From Carallia brachiata (lineage: Eukaryota > Streptophyta > Magnoliopsida > Malpighiales > Rhizophoraceae), in contig JADCRB010000016.1 of assembly GCA_021464245.1 (NCBI GenBank), positions 15,036,526 through 15,100,525 on the forward strand: 64,000 nt of DNA. Direction: 5' to 3'. Of the stretch, positions 36,773 to 47,217 are shown in pieces. Position 1 is the first letter of the stretch. Each line of letters begins with the position of its first letter. The notes under the pieces are model-generated. The model saw only the letters and a list, made by a program, of their open reading frames with translations. It made no database searches and was not told where the DNA came from. The translations under genes and the position numbers were made by a program.

Positions 36773-37820
36773 CTCCTCCTTAGATTCCTTGCTGGAAAAC
36801 AGAGAGTTTCTTGAATGAAATTGATTTGGTCTTCTTCTTTGATTGCTCCTCCTTAAAGGATTTGCTGAGATTTGAAGAAAAAAGTTGAGTTTGTTGTTGT
36901 TGGCATGAACATCCCTGTACAGACTTTGCAGCAGGAATGGTATTGGAGTTCATTTTTTTAACCTCTCGAACTCATGATAGAGGGCATTGATGGGTGAGTT
37001 CATTCTTTAGCCTCCCGAACTCAAGATGGAGGTCATTAACTTGATGAGAGATCATTGTTGATAGATGAGTGTTGCATGTGCAACATGAGTGGTTTGTAAA
37101 CTAAGATTTGAAGCTGTTTTTTTTTTATGACAAGAGTTCTAAACCAGAAAGTTGCAGTTTGAAGCAATGATACTGCAGAAAACCAGTTCAGAAACTAGAA
37201 TTTGTGAAAAACAGAAAGGTTGCTGTAAATTTTAGTGCAGTAGAAATGCAGAACCACAAAGCAGAAATGTAGAACTGCTAAACAGAAACATTGCAGTAAC
37301 AGTTTGAAGCAGCAAAACTGCAAAAATTGCAGTAGAAGTTCTGACAGCGCAGATAAAGAACTGCAGAAATGCAGATTGCAGCATTTGATAGTGCAGAAAT
37401 TTCAAAATGCAGTAAAGATTTTGAAATGCAGCAGAAAATTAGATGATAGTGTAGCAGAAAGTTAAGTGCAGCAGAAAATGAGAACTGCAGAAATGATGAT
37501 GCGGTAGAAGATGAGAGCTGCTGAAAATGAGAGTTTAAAACCAGATTTTGGCCTAAAGGAAGAGTTTTAAACCAGTTCAAAAGCTGGAAATTGCTGCAGA
37601 AGTGTATGAAGTGCAGCAAAGGAGTTTTTGCAGAAAATGAGTGCAGCAGAATGCACAAAATGAGTGTTGCAACAGAGATGAAACTGCAAAAGAGCATCAA
37701 AGATGATGAACTGCTGCAGAAAATGAAAGAGCAGTAAGATGCTGATGGAAAACAGAGTTTAGACCCAAAAAAACAGATTTTGAGAGGTTCCCAAAGATCA
37801 TTAAATGCTCTGATACCATT

Positions 37821-38244
37821 TGAAGGAAAATATGAGTTTATGACTTTAGATTGAAACTGAAAAATTTCAGCAGAGTAGGAAAGAAAAACAGTGGAAGCAT
37901 TGCTGCAAAAACTGCAGCAGAGAAAGAAATGAAAAATGGGAAATCACAGCAAAAGGTGAAGCCAAAAGGCTTAGTTTTCATTGATTCATATGCTTCATTA
38001 TATAGGAATTTACACAAAGTATGATATGATTAAGATAAGACAAGTCTTCCACAAGTCCACTAGCTTAAGCAAGCCAATTTGACAGATTTTTACCTAATCC
38101 CACTAACAAAAACAGCTTTAGAAGATATCATTACACATGTCATTCATCACTAACTATTGGTAACAATCCAACCCAAAACATTTCATTTAAACTAAGATCT
38201 TTTGCTTGTAGTTTGAACAGCAAGGGAAGCTAGGAATCCTAACA
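37821..38244 (-). repeat. LTR (upstream LTR on the element's strand)
   Basis: 424 bp, same termini and sequence as 36349-36772. The tRNA-Met primer site lies 2 bases inside it on the minus strand, which fixes the orientation. Confidence 0.95.
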
Positions 38245-38947
38245 ACAATACAAACATTTTAACAAAACAATTGCTGCAGACTTTCTAATAAGATGTTGAT
38301 TAGGGGTGTTTTTGTCTTGGTCTCTGCCATACTACATCTGCTTCATATATCTATGAAAACTGCATAAGTTATTGCATATAATTTTAGTGCTTTACTGCTC
38401 CATATGCTTGTGTCGAGACGTTATGATAGCACTCAAAAGTGGATTTTTTGATTTACCAGCCACTTGGCAACTTCGAAATATTAGATGTCCATGAAAAGGG
38501 TGAAGCCTTCTTCTCGGGCATGAAAGAGAATTTAAGAATCCCGATCTGATTGGAAGATCATTGGTGGTTTTTGAAACAGAAGACAAATCAGATATAGGTC
38601 TTACCGCCGCGGTAATAGCTAGAAGTGCTGGGGTTGGTGAGAACAACAAAAAGCTTTGCTCATGCGATGGGACCATAATATGGGAATCTAGCAGCAGTGA
38701 TTTTTTCACCTGCAAGATGTGATTAGTGTTTATTCGAGTAGTCAATATATTTGGCAATGTTTGCCCATTGAAGGATTTGTTGTTCGTGGCTCATAATATG
38801 TGTGAGAGGCTCTTTATTTTCCCTTCTTCAAGCATTCTAACTTATACATCCAAGTTGAATGTAACACACAGCTAGAGTATCACATTTATCCAATATAAAT
38901 TGAGGGCAGGTCTCATTTTTATCCGGGATCAACATTATGAGGCCAAA

Positions 38948-40542
38948 TCAGTGAAACATGGAAATCTCAGACTTGTATTGGAACAGCTCGCAAAGGTTGA
39001 GCCTTCTGTAAGGTGATGCCAAATCTCTCCTCCATGTCCAATGTCTCTGGCATAATCCCATCTTCAAGCCTCCAGCCAAGCAGTTAATTAGCGAACCCAA
39101 CATCACATGCAACTGTCTTGTTGCTAACGGCAATCCAGGGCAAATTCTGCGTCCAGCACCGAATGGAATGAGCTCAAAGTTCCGGCCTTTTATATCAATG
39201 TCCGACCCCAGAAACCTCTCTGGCACAAATGAATTTGGATCCTCCCATGTGCTTGGATCTCTGCCTATTGCCCATGCGTTGACAAGTACTTGTGCATCTT
39301 TTGGGACTGTGAAGCCACACATTTCTACGTCTGATCCTGCTTTGCGAGGAAGTAACAAAGAAACTGCTGGATGCAACCTGAAGGTTTCTTTTATAATTGC
39401 CTGCAGATAAGGCAATCGGGCAATGTTTTTTTCCTCGAGCATACTGCCTTTGCCGATATTCTGCTCTAGCTCTGCTCTGGCTTTTGATAAGGTTTTGGGG
39501 TTGTGGAGCAGCTCTGCCATTGCCCATTCCAATGTGCTTGAAGTTGTGTCCGTCCCGGCCACAAACAGATCCTGTTTCATCAATTATTGAGATAGCAACG
39601 CGGATGAAAACAGCGAAAGAGAGTAGCAAAAAACGTTAAGTTAAAAATTACCAAGAACAAGTGTTTGATGCAATTGATGTCCATCTCCTCCCTGTTGTCT
39701 TCACAGATAGCGAGCAGAATATCTAGCATGTCATTGGATGGAATATATTCTTCCATTTTCCTTAATACCAATCTTTCTTTGATGATGCGATCAAAGATCT
39801 GAAGCAGCTTCCCAAAATGGATTTCCATGCGGTGCCTGATGCCCTGTGGGTCAATCTTCTTAAGCAAAGGGAAACAATCTGCCAAGTTTGGCTTTCCTGC
39901 CTCATCCATGATACACCTCGCAACCATCTTGAATTCCTTCACAGTCTGAGAGCTGGAGTTTGTCAAATCCAGGGAGAAAATGACGCTCGACAGGGAACTA
40001 AGCGTAGCCCCAAAAGCTGCTTCGCCAATGTCTACCGCTTTGCCAAGGCGGCAGCTTTCTTGAACAACAGCCAAGAGGTCTTGAACTTTCATGCGCCGGA
40101 CATCTTGGTTTGCATCAAGTTTCTGGGTAGTGAAGAGATAAGTGTTGCATATCTTTCGAAGATTCCTCCAGGGCTCCGAGACAGGTAACCATGGGAGCCC
40201 GAGTTTGTGGTGATCGCATGCCGTGATCGAATCTTTGATGGTCCTGTTAGAGAAAAGGAGATCATGCTTTTGAAGAACCTCTTTGGCTATGTCTGCAGAG
40301 GAAATGACCACTGTGGTTACTTGGCCTAGCTTCAGAGACATCAAGGGGCCGTGGATCCTGGAAAGCTCGGCCAAGGACTTGTGTGGTTGTTCTCCAATTT
40401 CTAAGATATTACCTATAATTGGCCAAGGTGCAGGGCCGGGGGGAAGCTTGCTGCCTGAACTTCTTTTGCTTCCATGCAGGGCTCTAACTACTATTAATAT
40501 TGAGAAAAGGCATGGTATAATAATGCAGATGAAGAAGTCCAT
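38948..40542 (-). CDS. CYP76-type cytochrome P450, copy B (C-terminal frameshift)
   Basis: ER-anchored plant P450 monooxygenase of the CYP76 type; the substrate cannot be told. Exon 1 is 40542-39652 (297 codons, [10 protein letters not shown] anchor, [13 protein letters not shown] hinge, [10 protein letters not shown]-helix). The intron 39572-39651 has GT/AG ends. Exon 2 is 39571-38948, with AGTDTT at about residues 302-307, KETFR at about 361-365, PERF, and [10 protein letters not shown] with the haem Cys at about 441. One base is missing at about 39078-39080 relative to copy A, so after residue 461 the last 37 normal residues (including the PLRAVP tail and substrate site 6) are replaced by 43 unrelated ones; total 504 instead of 498. 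The haem site is kept but activity is doubtful. It is either a recent pseudogene or an assembly error. It is the best preserved of three copies. Confidence 0.85.
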
Positions 40543-41534
40543 CCTCTTGGCATGGAATTGGGAAAGTTGTAGAGCTTTTTTATCCTTGGGAAATCAAGAT
40601 CAATGATAATTAACAATGATAATTAATGATTATAATTAAGTATGATGAACTTATATTTAATTTTTGTATTTATATAATTAATTTTTTTTTTATAATTGGG
40701 AAGTGTGTAGCTCAATCATTTTAGCAAGTAAAATCTTAGCTGGACCGCATTAAATTCTGAGACTTTGATGTCAATTCGATGCTTTTCACGCCGGTTTCTG
40801 TTTTTCTTTTGAGCACGACTACGTAGCTTACACAATCAGCGCCTCAATTGCCACACGGATAGGTGGCAGACAACAATTCGTCAAGCATGTGGAGGATGTT
40901 TTTGTCTTTTCAATTGAAAAATGCTATAATAAAATTTGTACAAAAAGGGTAAAATAGGGTTTTAAAAAAATAACTTAATTAATTTTAAATTACATTCTCT
41001 GCAACTTTGCATCTCTCTCTCCTCAAGCTCTTTCATAAATCCCGCGAGCCAAAAATTTAAGAACTCTAATGGTTTTTTTTAAACTTGTTTTTTGGAAGGA
41101 GGCTTACAGTTTGGTTGTTATTATGAACACCAGCAATACAATCCAAGAGAAAATTGTGGTATAAAGATGATGACAATTGCACGAAAAATCAAGAATAGAG
41201 GGAGAGGCGCTTGGTGGCAGTGAAAGCAAAAGCTCAAGCCATAAATCCACAAATCAGAAATGATGAAGAGAAGGTTGTGGACTCTATTATAGTTTCTAAG
41301 CTCTCTAAATCTTTCAATGCCTATTGCAGATTTGCTTCTCTTCGACTCTCTATTGCTATTATTTCACTCAATTGTAGTAAAGATTGAACTTTTTTTTTTG
41401 TTTTTTTTTACGAATTTTTTACTTCTCTCCCTTACCATTTTTAGTCAATTAATAATAAGCATTTTCTAATCAAATATTTCACTTTTAAAACTCTTTTTTT
41501 TTTTTTTTGGAAACTGAACTTTTGAGCTTGGCGA
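40543..41534. other. P450 copy B 5' flank and unassigned sequence
   Basis: Up to about 40805 this is the shared P450 upstream region (same words as at 28.65-28.92 kb). Beyond GTTTCTGTTTTTC the similarity stops. The rest has long T runs and no gene that I can support. Confidence 0.5.
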
Positions 41535-41776
41535 GCAGAGGAGTCTTTTTGAGCATATCCAGATGATTGCGGGACTGAGAGGCTCAAAGGTTTTGGATAG
41601 GGAATTTAGTCAATATTGTGTGCACTGTGCACTTCAAGTCCATTAATTTCTATACTAATGATACTGTACAAAAATTGGCTCTTAAAATAGTCTGGGAATG
41701 AGGAAGCCACTAAATTGAAGAGGTTTGTGGCTATTGCTGCTCCTGGAATAACTGCCACATTACTTTGCTTGCCTAT
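41535..41776 (+). pseudogene. Mitochondrial carrier family remnant
   Basis: A plus-strand piece reads, across three frames, like a plant mitochondrial carrier (SLC25 type; wording closest to the BTL-like adenine nucleotide carriers): LFEHIQMIAGLRG, then FWIGNLVNI with FKSINFYTNDTVQKLALKI, then after a frame change GNEEATKLKRFVAIAAPGIT and ATLLCLPMDT. The last word is the start of a PxD carrier signature and is followed by GTAAGT, a plausible exon end. Two frame changes make it non-functional. Nothing further downstream matches. Family assignment is from memory of carrier motifs. Confidence 0.6.
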
Positions 41777-41789
41777 GGACACTGTAAGT

Positions 41790-42617
41790 TGCAAAATGAA
41801 CTGCTTAATCTCAATGATTTTCTCGCTATATATAGATCTTATAAGGCTGTAACTTTGTAAGAACATGTTTGAGTCTCTGGAAGAGTATCTTGGTGATAAC
41901 ATTTGTGCTTATCCCCTAATTTGTTTGATATGTCATATACTTTCTTCTTGGAATTTGTTGCTGGGTGGGCAAGAAGGGAAAGAGAGCTTTAAAAGCAATT
42001 AAGTTTGGGGGTTAGTAGTACTGGACACTTATACTTATTAGCTACAGTCACTAGTTAAATCTCTACCCTCCATAAACAAGTGGATCGATTATAAGGGCCA
42101 ATGTTTGTTTTTTTTGAGCAATATAAGAGCCAATGTTGGCGCTGCACATTTTCAAGCGGGAAACCTTTTGTAAATTGAAATTGCTCCTTATTTCATTTAA
42201 ATGCCACTGCACTCGTATACTATATGCTAAATTGCATTCGTTTTGTATGATCAGTGGTAGATGTAAAAAACATTTTTAGAGGGAACAATTATCATATGTA
42301 TAAATACATTAACAAAAATTAATATAAAAACTGATACAGAAAATTTATTAATTATTGTAAATTGTTAATATTGTTATTATCTCTTGTCAATTTAAATGTT
42401 TTAAACTTTTTTTACTACTATTAAAACATATTTTAATATACTTTCGTATTTAATTATTCATAGCAACAAATTTTTACCTCCAATGGTTATAGTCAGGGAA
42501 ATATGAACTAAATTTAATAACAACATACATTTTTAGATATACACAAAGCTTTTAAAGATTGTTTTCTTCTTAATAAAAATAACGGGTAATACTTTGTATC
42601 ATTAAAACAAGTATTTG
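41790..42617. other. Intergenic, no gene
   Basis: AT-rich sequence between the carrier remnant and the tandem array; nothing recognised. Confidence 0.4.
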
Positions 42618-45330
42618 CGCAAATGACTGTTTCGTGTCTGCCACATACGACAACAAATCAAAATATAGGATAAGATTGAGAAATTATATGACACATACAG
42701 AAAATTATGTGACACTTTTTACAAGCCATTAACAAAATTTTTATAATTCATGGTAAATCTTGTCATATATTTTACATGATATGTCATAAAATTTTTGCTT
42801 TATATCATATATTTTTTTAATTATGTCATACATTACGTTCACTAAATGGCCACTTTAAGTGCAGCTAAAAAGTTTATCTCATTACATATTTACTTGCATC
42901 ATGCTTTCAGCTTCTATGTATCACAATATGAACGCATTTATGAACTTACAATATTTATTATTTTGGTATCTTATCAATGGTCACAATATTTACGTCAGAT
43001 TACTTTTCTTTCTCTAGTACCACTACATGACTGTCTTTTAAATGACTGTTTCTTACCTGTCACATACGACAAAAAGTAAAAATATATCACAAGATTGAGA
43101 ATTATATGACACATACTAAAATTATATGACACTTTTCACAGGCCATTAACAAAATTTTTATAATTTTCGGTAAATCTTGTTATATATTTTACATGAGATG
43201 CCATATAATTTGTCCGTTATATCACAATTTGTTTTATTTATGTCATACATTACGTTCGCCAAATGGTCATTTCAAGCGCAGCTATAAAGTTTATCTAATT
43301 ACATATTTACTTGCATCATACTTTCAGCTTCTACGTATCACAATATGTATGCAGTTATGCGTTTACAATATTTATTATTTTGATATCTTATCAATGGTCA
43401 CAATATTTACCTCAGATTACTTCTTTTATTTCTCTAGTACCACTACATAGTTGTCTTTTAAATGACTGTTTCTTACCTGTCACATACGATCAAAAGTAAA
43501 AATATATAACAATATTGAGATATTATATGACACATACTTAAAATTATATGACACTTTTCACAGGTCATTAACAAAATTTTTATAATTTCCGGCAAATCTT
43601 GTCATATATTTTACATGAGATGTCATATAATTTGTCCGTTATATCACAATTTTTTTTATTTATGTCATACATTAAGTTCGCCAAATGGTCATTTCAAGTG
43701 CAGCCAAAAAGTTTATCTCAGTACATATTTACTTGCATCATACTTTCAGTTTCTATGTATCACAATATGTACGCAGTTATGCATTTACAATATTTATTCT
43801 TTTGGTTTCTTATCAATGGTCACAACATTTATGTCAGATTACTTCTTTTCTTTCTCCAGTACCACTACATGGCTGTCTTTTAAATGACTGTTTCTTACCT
43901 GTCACATACGACAAAAAGTAAAAATATATATCAGGATTGAGAAATTATATGACACATACTTAAAATTATATGACACTTTTCACAAGCCATTAACAAACTT
44001 TTTATAATTTCTGGTAAATCTTGTCATATATTTTACATGAGATGTCATATAATTTGTCCATTATATCATTTTTTTTTTTTATGTCATACATTACGTTCGC
44101 CAAATGGCCACTTCATGCGCAGCCAAAAAGTTTATCTCATTACATATTTACTTGCATCATACTTTCACCTTCTCCGTGTCACAATATTGATGCATTTATG
44201 TAATTACAATATTTATTATTTTGGTATCTTATCAATGGTCATAACATTTAGTTCAGATTAATTCTTTTTTTTTTCTCCAGTACCACTACATGACGGTCCT
44301 TTAAATGGCTGTTTCGTGCTTGCCACATATGACAAAAACTCAAGATATAGGACATGATTGGGAAATTATATGACAGATATGAAATTATATGACACTTTTA
44401 ACAAGCTATTAACAAAAAATTTTTATAATTCCTGGTCAATCTTGTCGTATATTTTACTTTAGATGTTATATAATTTATCCGTATATTTTTTATTTATGTC
44501 GTATATGACATTTGCCAAATAGGCACTTCAAGTGCAGCAAATAAGTTTATCTCATTATATATTTACTCGCATCATGCTTTCAGCTACTACTTATTACAAT
44601 ATATACGCATTTATGGGACAATAAGGTTTATTATTTTGGTATCTTACCAATGGTCACAACATTTACATATTATTTCTTTTCTTTCTCCAGTACCACTACA
44701 TGGTTGTCTTTTAAATGACTGTTTCGTGTCTGCCACAATGACAACAAGTCAAAATATAGAACAAGATTGGGAAATTATATGACACACACAGAAACTTATA
44801 TGACACTTTTTACAAGCCATTAGCAAAACATTTTATACTTCCTACTCAATCTTATCATATATTTTACGTCCATTATATCGTCTATTTTTCCAATTATGTC
44901 GTATATGACATTTGCCAAATGGGCACTTCAAGCGCAGCCAAAAAGTTTACCTCCTTCCATATTTACTTGCATTATGTTTTTAGCTACTACTTATCATACT
45001 ACGTACGCATTTATACGATTACAATGTTTATTATTTTGGTATCTTATTAATTGTCACAACATTTATTTCACATTAATTATTTTCTTTCTCCAGGCCCACT
45101 ATGACTGTCCTTTAAATGGTTGTTTCGTGTCTGACACATATGACAAAAAGTGAAAATATAGGACAAGATGATAAATTATATGACAAATAAGGAATATTAT
45201 ATGACACTTGTAACAAACCATTAACAAAAAATTTTATTATTCCTCGTCAATCTTGTGTATATTTTACTTTACATGTCCTATAATTCCTCAATTATATCAT
45301 ACATTTTCATTTATGTCATATAATTTCCTT
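42618..45330. repeat. Tandem array, about 417-bp period, six to seven units
   Basis: The landmark AAATGGCCACTT (with variants) recurs at about 42844, 43261, 43683, 44102, 44517 and 44917, giving steps of 417, 422, 419, 415 and 400 bases. Each unit also carries TTTACTTGCATCAT, CTTATCAATGGTCACAA, ACCACTACATG, CTTTTAAATGACTGTTTC, and a TATGACAC-rich AT segment. The array starts in part of a unit near AAATGACTGTTTCGTG (42618) and fades out after 45300. The open frames within it repeat with the unit and are not genes. Just outside the right end (45366-45390) the word GAAACAACCATTTAAAG is an inverted version of the unit's CTTTAAATGGCTGTTTC, which hints that the array is inside a larger mobile element. 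Confidence 0.9.
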
Positions 45331-45494
45331 CTACTATTTTATATTTTGCTCGTATATAATAACCATGAAACAACCATTTAAAGAACAATAAAAAAAATTT
45401 TCCCTTTCTTTCACAGGAAAAATTAATTACATTAATCTTTTGCATGCGTGACCATTATATAACGACGACTTCAACACAAACTTACATATTTATT

Positions 45495-45646
45495 GTCCAT
45501 TAGGGGATACTATAGTGCTTAGAATTTAAAACTTTTATTTTAAAAGTCTTGAGTTCAAATGCTGGGAAGAGAGGGAGGGGTTTATAGAAGGGGAACGTTA
45601 CCCCCATCGTGTATTTTATAGTGCAACAGGCCTCCTAATAAAAAAA
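45495..45646 (+). mobile_element. SINE with 17-bp target duplication
   Basis: A 152-bp insert is flanked by perfect AAACTTACATATTTATT repeats (45478-45494 and 45647-45663). It has a tRNA-like promoter region (GTGCTTAGAATTT; GAGTTCAAATGCTGG as a degenerate B box) and a poly-A end. This is a textbook SINE structure. Confidence 0.8.
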
Positions 45647-45664
45647 AAACTTACATATTTATTC

Positions 45665-46404
45665 TTTCTCAATTTTCTCTTCATTCACTTTTCTGTTCTT
45701 ACTATTTGGTTTTGTTGTGCGAATTTAAATATTAACTCATCAAATTATGTTATGCCTCTTGCTGTACTTTATTTTGAGTTATAATACTACTGGATGACAT
45801 ACAATTGAATTATAATATAGTCTTTTTTAAATATGTGACACACAAATTTTATTACTAATATCAAATTATTTTAGTATTTTATAGATGTCTAATATGTAAC
45901 TATTTTATTTAAGGGACATTTACTTACTCAGCTCTTTTAAATGAGATCAATATGAGATGATAGTTATATGTGTCAGTAGTATATTGCACTTACTAAACTC
46001 AACTATGCTATTATAGATTATTAGATGAATTTCTATGATATTGTCGTACTATCTGCAATTAATTTCTCTTGTTGAGCCCGAAAAATCTAAATTTCATCAA
46101 TAATTGAATTTCCCGCGCCTCAAACAAAAAGAAACGACATCTCTTTAGTGCAGAAAAATCAAATTTTATCTCAAGTTGTTTTACTATTTTGCCACTCTTC
46201 GTTTACCATTTATACCCTTCATAATTAAATAATCAAAAACCAAAAAAGAAATCTTCTCATTGGTTACATGCGTGTGTGGCAACCATGTTGCTCCCATTGT
46301 ATCAGCTACTTAGGATTTCCCATTTCTTTTTCGTCTATCACGGCTAATTTGGAGTTTTGCATGTTTGTGTCTTTTTAATGACTAATGAAAAAATAAAACA
46401 AAAA
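45665..46404. other. Intergenic, no gene
   Basis: AT-rich, no gene. From about 46315 (GTCTATCACGGCTAATTTGG) it matches the flank of the long-inverted-repeat element at 28.94-29.0 kb. Confidence 0.45.
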
Positions 46405-46779
46405 GACATAAAGGTTAAATTTATCTAAAATTTGTATTGATTTGTTAATTTTTATTTATAATATTTTTTTTATGTAAAAATTGATCTATTATGTTATCTG
46501 TATTATAATAATTTTAAACAATTGTTATTTTACCTGTTAAGTTGGTTGACTTGATAATTAACGAAGTGACACGTCAGCTAATTTCTCTCCCACTAGTTGT
46601 CATGTTATCAAATAATGAAGACGTGACATAAAGATTAATTTTACCGAAAACTTATGTTAATTTGTCGATTTTTATTCATAACATTCTTTTTATAAAAATT
46701 AATACAAAATATTTTCTCTTTCGCACAATTATACTCAATAGTCAATTTTTCCATTAATTACGCTCACGTGGCAACTGAG
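46405..46779. mobile_element. Truncated left half of the long-inverted-repeat element
   Basis: This matches the left end of the element at 29001-30750 from GACATAAAGGTTAAATTTAT to ACGCTCACGTGGCAACTGA, with scattered substitutions. The rest of the element is missing: the sequence jumps into P450 exon 1. The 9 bases before it are AAACAAAAA, as expected for the target duplication of the related copy. Confidence 0.8.
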
Positions 46780-47217
46780 ATCTTGGTTTGCATCAAGTTT
46801 CTGGGTAGTGAAGAGATAGGTGTTGCATATCTTTCGAAGATTCCTCCAGGGCTCCGAGACAGGTAACCATGGGAGCCCGAGTTTGTGGTGATCGCATGCC
46901 GTGATCGAATCTTTGATGGTCCTGTTAGAGAAAAGGAGATCATGCTTTTGAAGAACCTCTTTGGCTATGTCTGCAGAGGAAATGACCACTGTGGTTACTT
47001 GGCCTAGCTATAGAGACATCAAGGGGCCATGGACCTTGGAAAGCTCGGCCAGGGACTTGTGGGGTTGGTCGCCAATTTCTATGATATTACCTATAATTGG
47101 CCAAGGTGCAGGGCCTGGTGGAAGCTTGCTGCCTGAACTTCTTTTGCTTCCATGTAGGGCTCTAACTAGTATTAATATTGAGAAAAGGCCTAGTATAATG
47201 CAGGTGAACAAGTCCAT
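46780..47217 (-). pseudogene. CYP76-type P450, copy C (5' exon fragment)
   Basis: Only the start of exon 1 survives, from the ATG at 47217 ([10 protein letters not shown]) to about the KLDANQD stretch near 46780. An in-frame TAG at 47008-47010 replaces Lys in MSLKLGQ; beyond it the frame remains open ([26 protein letters not shown]). The 3' part is replaced by half of a mobile element. It shares the upstream leader word CCTTGGGAAATCAAGATCA with copies A and B. It is a dead fragment. Confidence 0.92.

Larger units (their letters stand above)
36349..38244 (-). mobile_element. Small non-autonomous LTR retrotransposon, very young
   Basis: Two 424-bp LTRs (36349-36772 and 37821-38244) appear identical by eye and are flanked by a perfect 5-bp target duplication ACAAT (36344-36348, 38245-38249). 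The element reads on the minus strand: its LTR starts TGTTAGGATTCC and ends CCTTCA, the primer site TGGTATCAGAGC (initiator tRNA-Met) lies 2 bases inside the upstream LTR (37807-37818), and a purine tract AAGGAGGAG precedes the downstream LTR. The 1048-bp interior has no gag/pol; it is built of imperfect TGCAGAAA/GCAGCAGA words. Size and lack of coding fit a TRIM/SMART-like copia-type derivative. It interrupts intron 5 of the CCS pseudogene. Confidence 0.95.
35788..38722 (+). pseudogene. CCS: CCS pseudogene, 5'-truncated and split by a retrotransposon
   Basis: The sequence starts inside intron 3 of CCS, so exons 1-3 with the metal-binding MKCEGC are missing. Exon 4 is at 35819-35946 (KNVEVDLGNQVVRILGSSPE, then a short deletion), exon 5 at about 36035-36262 with a TAA inside VVRFA, and its splice donor is GC instead of GT (CAAGAG|GC). 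Exon 6 runs from about 38459 to 38722 with one base missing before DLIGRS, and ends KLCSCDGTIIWE. An LTR retrotransposon sits in intron 5. Compared with the copy at 25 kb it has more lesions. It converges on P450 copy B. Confidence 0.9.

Noticed and set aside
37278..37700. 140-codon minus-strand frame inside the LTR element
   Set aside because: It is made of repeated Phe/Leu/Ser/Cys words from TGCAGAAA-like repeats and has no gag or pol motif.
42846..45153. A series of 60-94 codon plus-strand open frames
   Set aside because: They recur with the 417-bp tandem unit and are low-complexity by-products of it.
42618..45330. Possible CRISPR-like array
   Set aside because: Units are about 417 bp without a repeat/spacer structure, in a plant nuclear context.
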